Shown here: positions 20,390 to 22,322 of the stretch, piece after piece | Numbering within the stretch: the first letter of the stretch is position 1 | Layout of the letters: each line of letters begins with the position of its first letter | From: Euprymna scolopes | Lineage: Eukaryota; Mollusca; Cephalopoda; Sepiida; Sepiolidae | Reading direction: 5' to 3' | DNA: 22,322 bases | Assembly (NCBI GenBank): GCA_024364805.1 | Contig: CM044505.1 | Span: forward strand, 10,182,686-10,205,007 | The notes under the pieces: generated by a model | Told to the model about the DNA's origin: nothing | Databases searched by the model: none | The model's input: only the letters and a program-made list of their open reading frames with translations | Translations under genes and position numbers: made by a program

Positions 20390-21400
20390 GAAACCCATTT
20401 AAGACGCACATACTCAGATCACAACCGGCACACCCCACTGGAACAAAATAGCAAATTGATATGGCCAGAAATCCCTAAAAAAAAGGTTCAATATGGACAT
20501 AATGACATATGAAGAGATTAAACGCGTTGTCTTCAAAGCTAGAAATAAATCTGCACCAGATCCGAATGAAATCCCCTCCTTACTTTACAAAAGCTGCCCA
20601 TAAGTACTTAAATGGCTTTATATTAACTTGAAGTTGGCATGGAAAAACCGTTATGTCAGTAACCAGTGGATGAAAGCAGACAGCGTGTACATACCTAAGG
20701 AGCAAAACGCAGAAGCTATAAATCGATTTCGACCAATCTCACTTCTTAACGTAGAAGGAAAAATATTTTTCGCAGTAATGGCTTCAAGAATAACAAAATA
20801 CCTACTATCAAACAAATATATCGATATTTCTGTGCAAAAAGCTGGTATCCGTGGAATAGCTGGTTGTCTGGAACATGGGTGTATGATATAGGAGGCTATC
20901 CAAACAGCGAAAATATAAAAGTCTGGATTGGATGTCATTTGGCTAATCCATATGGATCAGTGCCTCATCAAATGCACCACATCCCTGAAGTGGGAATTGC
21001 AATGGGATGTACAGTATCGCCTATACTTTTTGTTTTAGCGATGCAAGTAATTCTCAAAGCAGCAGGAAACAATGTAAGCCCTACTAAATTAGGTGAAGAA
21101 TGTGAAATGTCACTATTAAAGGCTTACATGGACGATACCATGATCCTCACATCAAAAGAAGCTGACACCCGCAAGTTACTCAGCATTATGGATGAAATGA
21201 TGGTTTGGTGCAGAATGAGTTTCAAGCCTAAGAAGGCTAGAAGCCTCACTCTTAGAAAAGGAAAAGTGCATGAAGATATTTGTTTTTCAGTGGGTGGTCA
21301 GAAAATTCCTACTGTCTCAGAAGAACCGATAAAAAGCCTGGGAAGATGGTACGATAACACCTTGAAAGACTCCAAACAGGTTAAAGTGACAATAAAAACC
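20390..21400 (+). pseudogene. C-terminal half of the zinc-finger RT protein, broken and 3'-truncated
   Basis: Beginning at the duplicated GAAAC the frame reads ETHLRRTYSDHNR, later EEIKRVVFKARNKSAPDPNE (20506-20570), a stop TAA at 20601-20603, then FRPISLLNVEGKIFFAVMAS (20730-20790) and AGIRGIAGCLEHG. In 20890-20990 the frame changes; the motif A block reads HLANPYGSVPH, where the family has DLANAFGSVPH, so the catalytic Asp is replaced, and about 50 residues between motifs A and B are missing. Motif B (VGIAMGCTVSPILF), motif C (AYMDDTMIL, 21124-21150) and the thumb (PIKSLGRWYDNTLKDSKQV) are intact. Similarity stops near 21397, where the flanking repeat starts. Confidence 0.8.
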
Positions 21401-21443
21401 CTAGAAATGCGCTTTATCTTTCTTTCCCCTGACATTAACTTTA
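21401..21443 (+). repeat. Right flanking direct repeat of the RT element
   Basis: Partner of 14734-14772: CTAGAAATGCGCTTTATC, pyrimidine tract, TGACATTAACTTT. It begins within a few bases of where RT similarity ends. Confidence 0.75.
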
Positions 21444-21628
21444 TCTGAAAAGAAAACAGCTAATAAACATCTGTATATACAAGCCTATAAGGTAAGCTGT
21501 TTCTTTCAAATACATCTTCTGTTGTTCTCTTGCTTCATGGCGAGTTTTTACTACTGTTCCGATAGTAATTTTTATCCAATTAAACAAGTTACAGGTTTAA
21601 CGTAAATCTTTCTTTCTTAGCAATTAAC

Positions 21629-21949
21629 ATGGAAGGAAAAAAATTCTTAACTTTTCATCCTGCAAAAAAAAAAAAAATTCTTGATGGTTATTTTTTAATA
21701 AAAAAGCAATGTGAGATATTTTATCTCACCAACTTTTTGCTCCATGACAGTGGCAGAATAAGACAAATACAACAAAAGGTCTACCTTAAAATGCAATACA
21801 AATTTTATTAGTCCTCGATTGCAAAAAGGAATGCCCATTCTGCCTCTGTAAAAAGAACAACCTCGAAACAAGAACTGGAAGCCAGTTCATCTGTCTTTGA
21901 AGACTTAAGTTTACAGCTGTTTGAAGGGGGTCGATATGATGCCTTCTGA
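21629..21949 (+). pseudogene. Unassigned reading frame with one internal TAG
   Basis: One frame runs from ATG at 21629 to TGA at 21947-21949 with a single TAG at 21809-21811, giving 60 and 45 codons. The first part is Lys-rich (HPAKKKKILDGYF); the second reads like a hydrophilic protein tail (SKQELEASSSVFEDLSL, ending EGGRYDAF). A pyrimidine tract and AG (21608-21620) precede it like a splice acceptor, so it may be the last exon of a gene or a relic. The opposite strand is also open from 21996 to 21808, and I cannot say which, if either, is coding. Low confidence. Confidence 0.25.
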
Positions 21950-22322
21950 TTAAACAGATTCAATTCTTGCATTGAGACGATATTACAGAAGTTCATAATT
22001 AATGTTCATGAAAAGAAAGGTCCTTCATAACAGGCTGGCAATTAAGACCTAAAAGTCTCAGGGAGACTCAAATAATAATTATTGAGCTTAATTATTTAGG
22101 CTTAAAATAAAAGTCTCAAGGAGACACACAATGTAATAAATTAGCCTAGTATAGTGGACTGGTGGATATATTATATATATCCCCCAGTCGTACAAAATAG
22201 GTAAAATGAATTGAATTGAGAAAGAAACGAACAATGCAATTGGAATAAATGAACTAGAACGTGTTTAGTTTGGCGTGCGTCTCCATGGCTACCGTAATAT
22301 GATGGCCTAGCGACGACTATAA
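21950..22322. other. AT-rich end of window with three short hairpins
   Basis: AGTCTC-AGG-GAGACT at 22054-22068, GTCTC-AAG-GAGAC at 22113-22125, and a 33-bp near-palindrome at 22157-22189 (15-bp stem with one mismatch, centred on a TATA run). No gene or element is recognised. Confidence 0.6.

Larger units (their letters stand above)
14773..21400 (+). mobile_element. Zinc-finger (R2-like) reverse transcriptase element, split by a Gypsy insertion
   Basis: Two blocks, 14813-15504 and 20390-21397, belong to one protein family: large reverse transcriptases with an N-terminal Cys-rich finger and LNVEGKIFF, YMDD and PIKSLGRWY motifs, which I recall from fish and cnidarian genomes and which usually end in a C-terminal restriction-like endonuclease. 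The frame continues across the Gypsy insertion when one copy of the target duplication is counted. The copy ends inside the protein, shortly after the thumb; no CCHC finger or endonuclease follows. Stops, frame changes and an internal gap show it is dead. Assignment to an R2/NeSL-like clade is from memory of the family and is tentative. Confidence 0.7.

Noticed and set aside
22147-22165. TAGTATAGTGG, similar to a tRNA A box
   Set aside because: No B box or cloverleaf follows; the sequence folds into the 33-bp hairpin instead.

Overview
This window looks like a stretch of AT-rich animal DNA (probably an invertebrate; I cannot place the species) with no intact host gene. Nearly everything recognisable is transposable-element debris, and several elements are inserted into others. 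The evidence for an animal is the mix of families: BEL/Pao and Mag-like Gypsy LTR elements, jockey/CR1-type LINEs, a zinc-finger (R2-like) reverse transcriptase, a hAT-type DNA element, and THAP and PHD zinc fingers.

Left part (1-5300). The window opens with the 3' end of a BEL/Pao-like fossil on the + strand whose C-terminal (DUF5641-like) segment runs into a PHD finger. Then come about 2.5 kb of AT-rich non-coding DNA, a broken THAP zinc finger on the - strand, and a second BEL/Pao fossil on the - strand with gag and reverse transcriptase segments.

Middle part (5133-14040). A roughly 170-bp repeat occurs twice. Copy A (5134-5302) is uninterrupted. Copy B is split by an 8.07-kb segment (5809-13879) bounded by 18-bp hAT-type terminal inverted repeats and an 8-bp target duplication. 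Copy A serves as the empty site that proves these ends. Inside lie two diverged copies of one LINE family in opposite orientations, 3' tails pointing outward. Both keep traces of a coding segment upstream of the endonuclease that I do not recognise.

Right part (14734-21443). A decayed zinc-finger reverse transcriptase element (+ strand), flanked by imperfect direct repeats of about 40 bp, is split by a Mag-like Gypsy fossil (15505-20389). The Gypsy insertion made a 5-bp duplication, GAAAC; the host element's reading frame continues across the junction when one copy of it is counted. The right edge (21444-22322) holds an unassigned reading frame and three small hairpins.

Order of events that can be read: the hAT-bounded element entered copy B of the repeat; the LINE copies lie inside it; the Gypsy element is younger than the reverse transcriptase element it interrupts. 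I found no tRNA, rRNA or CRISPR array, and no multi-gene system that looks functional.
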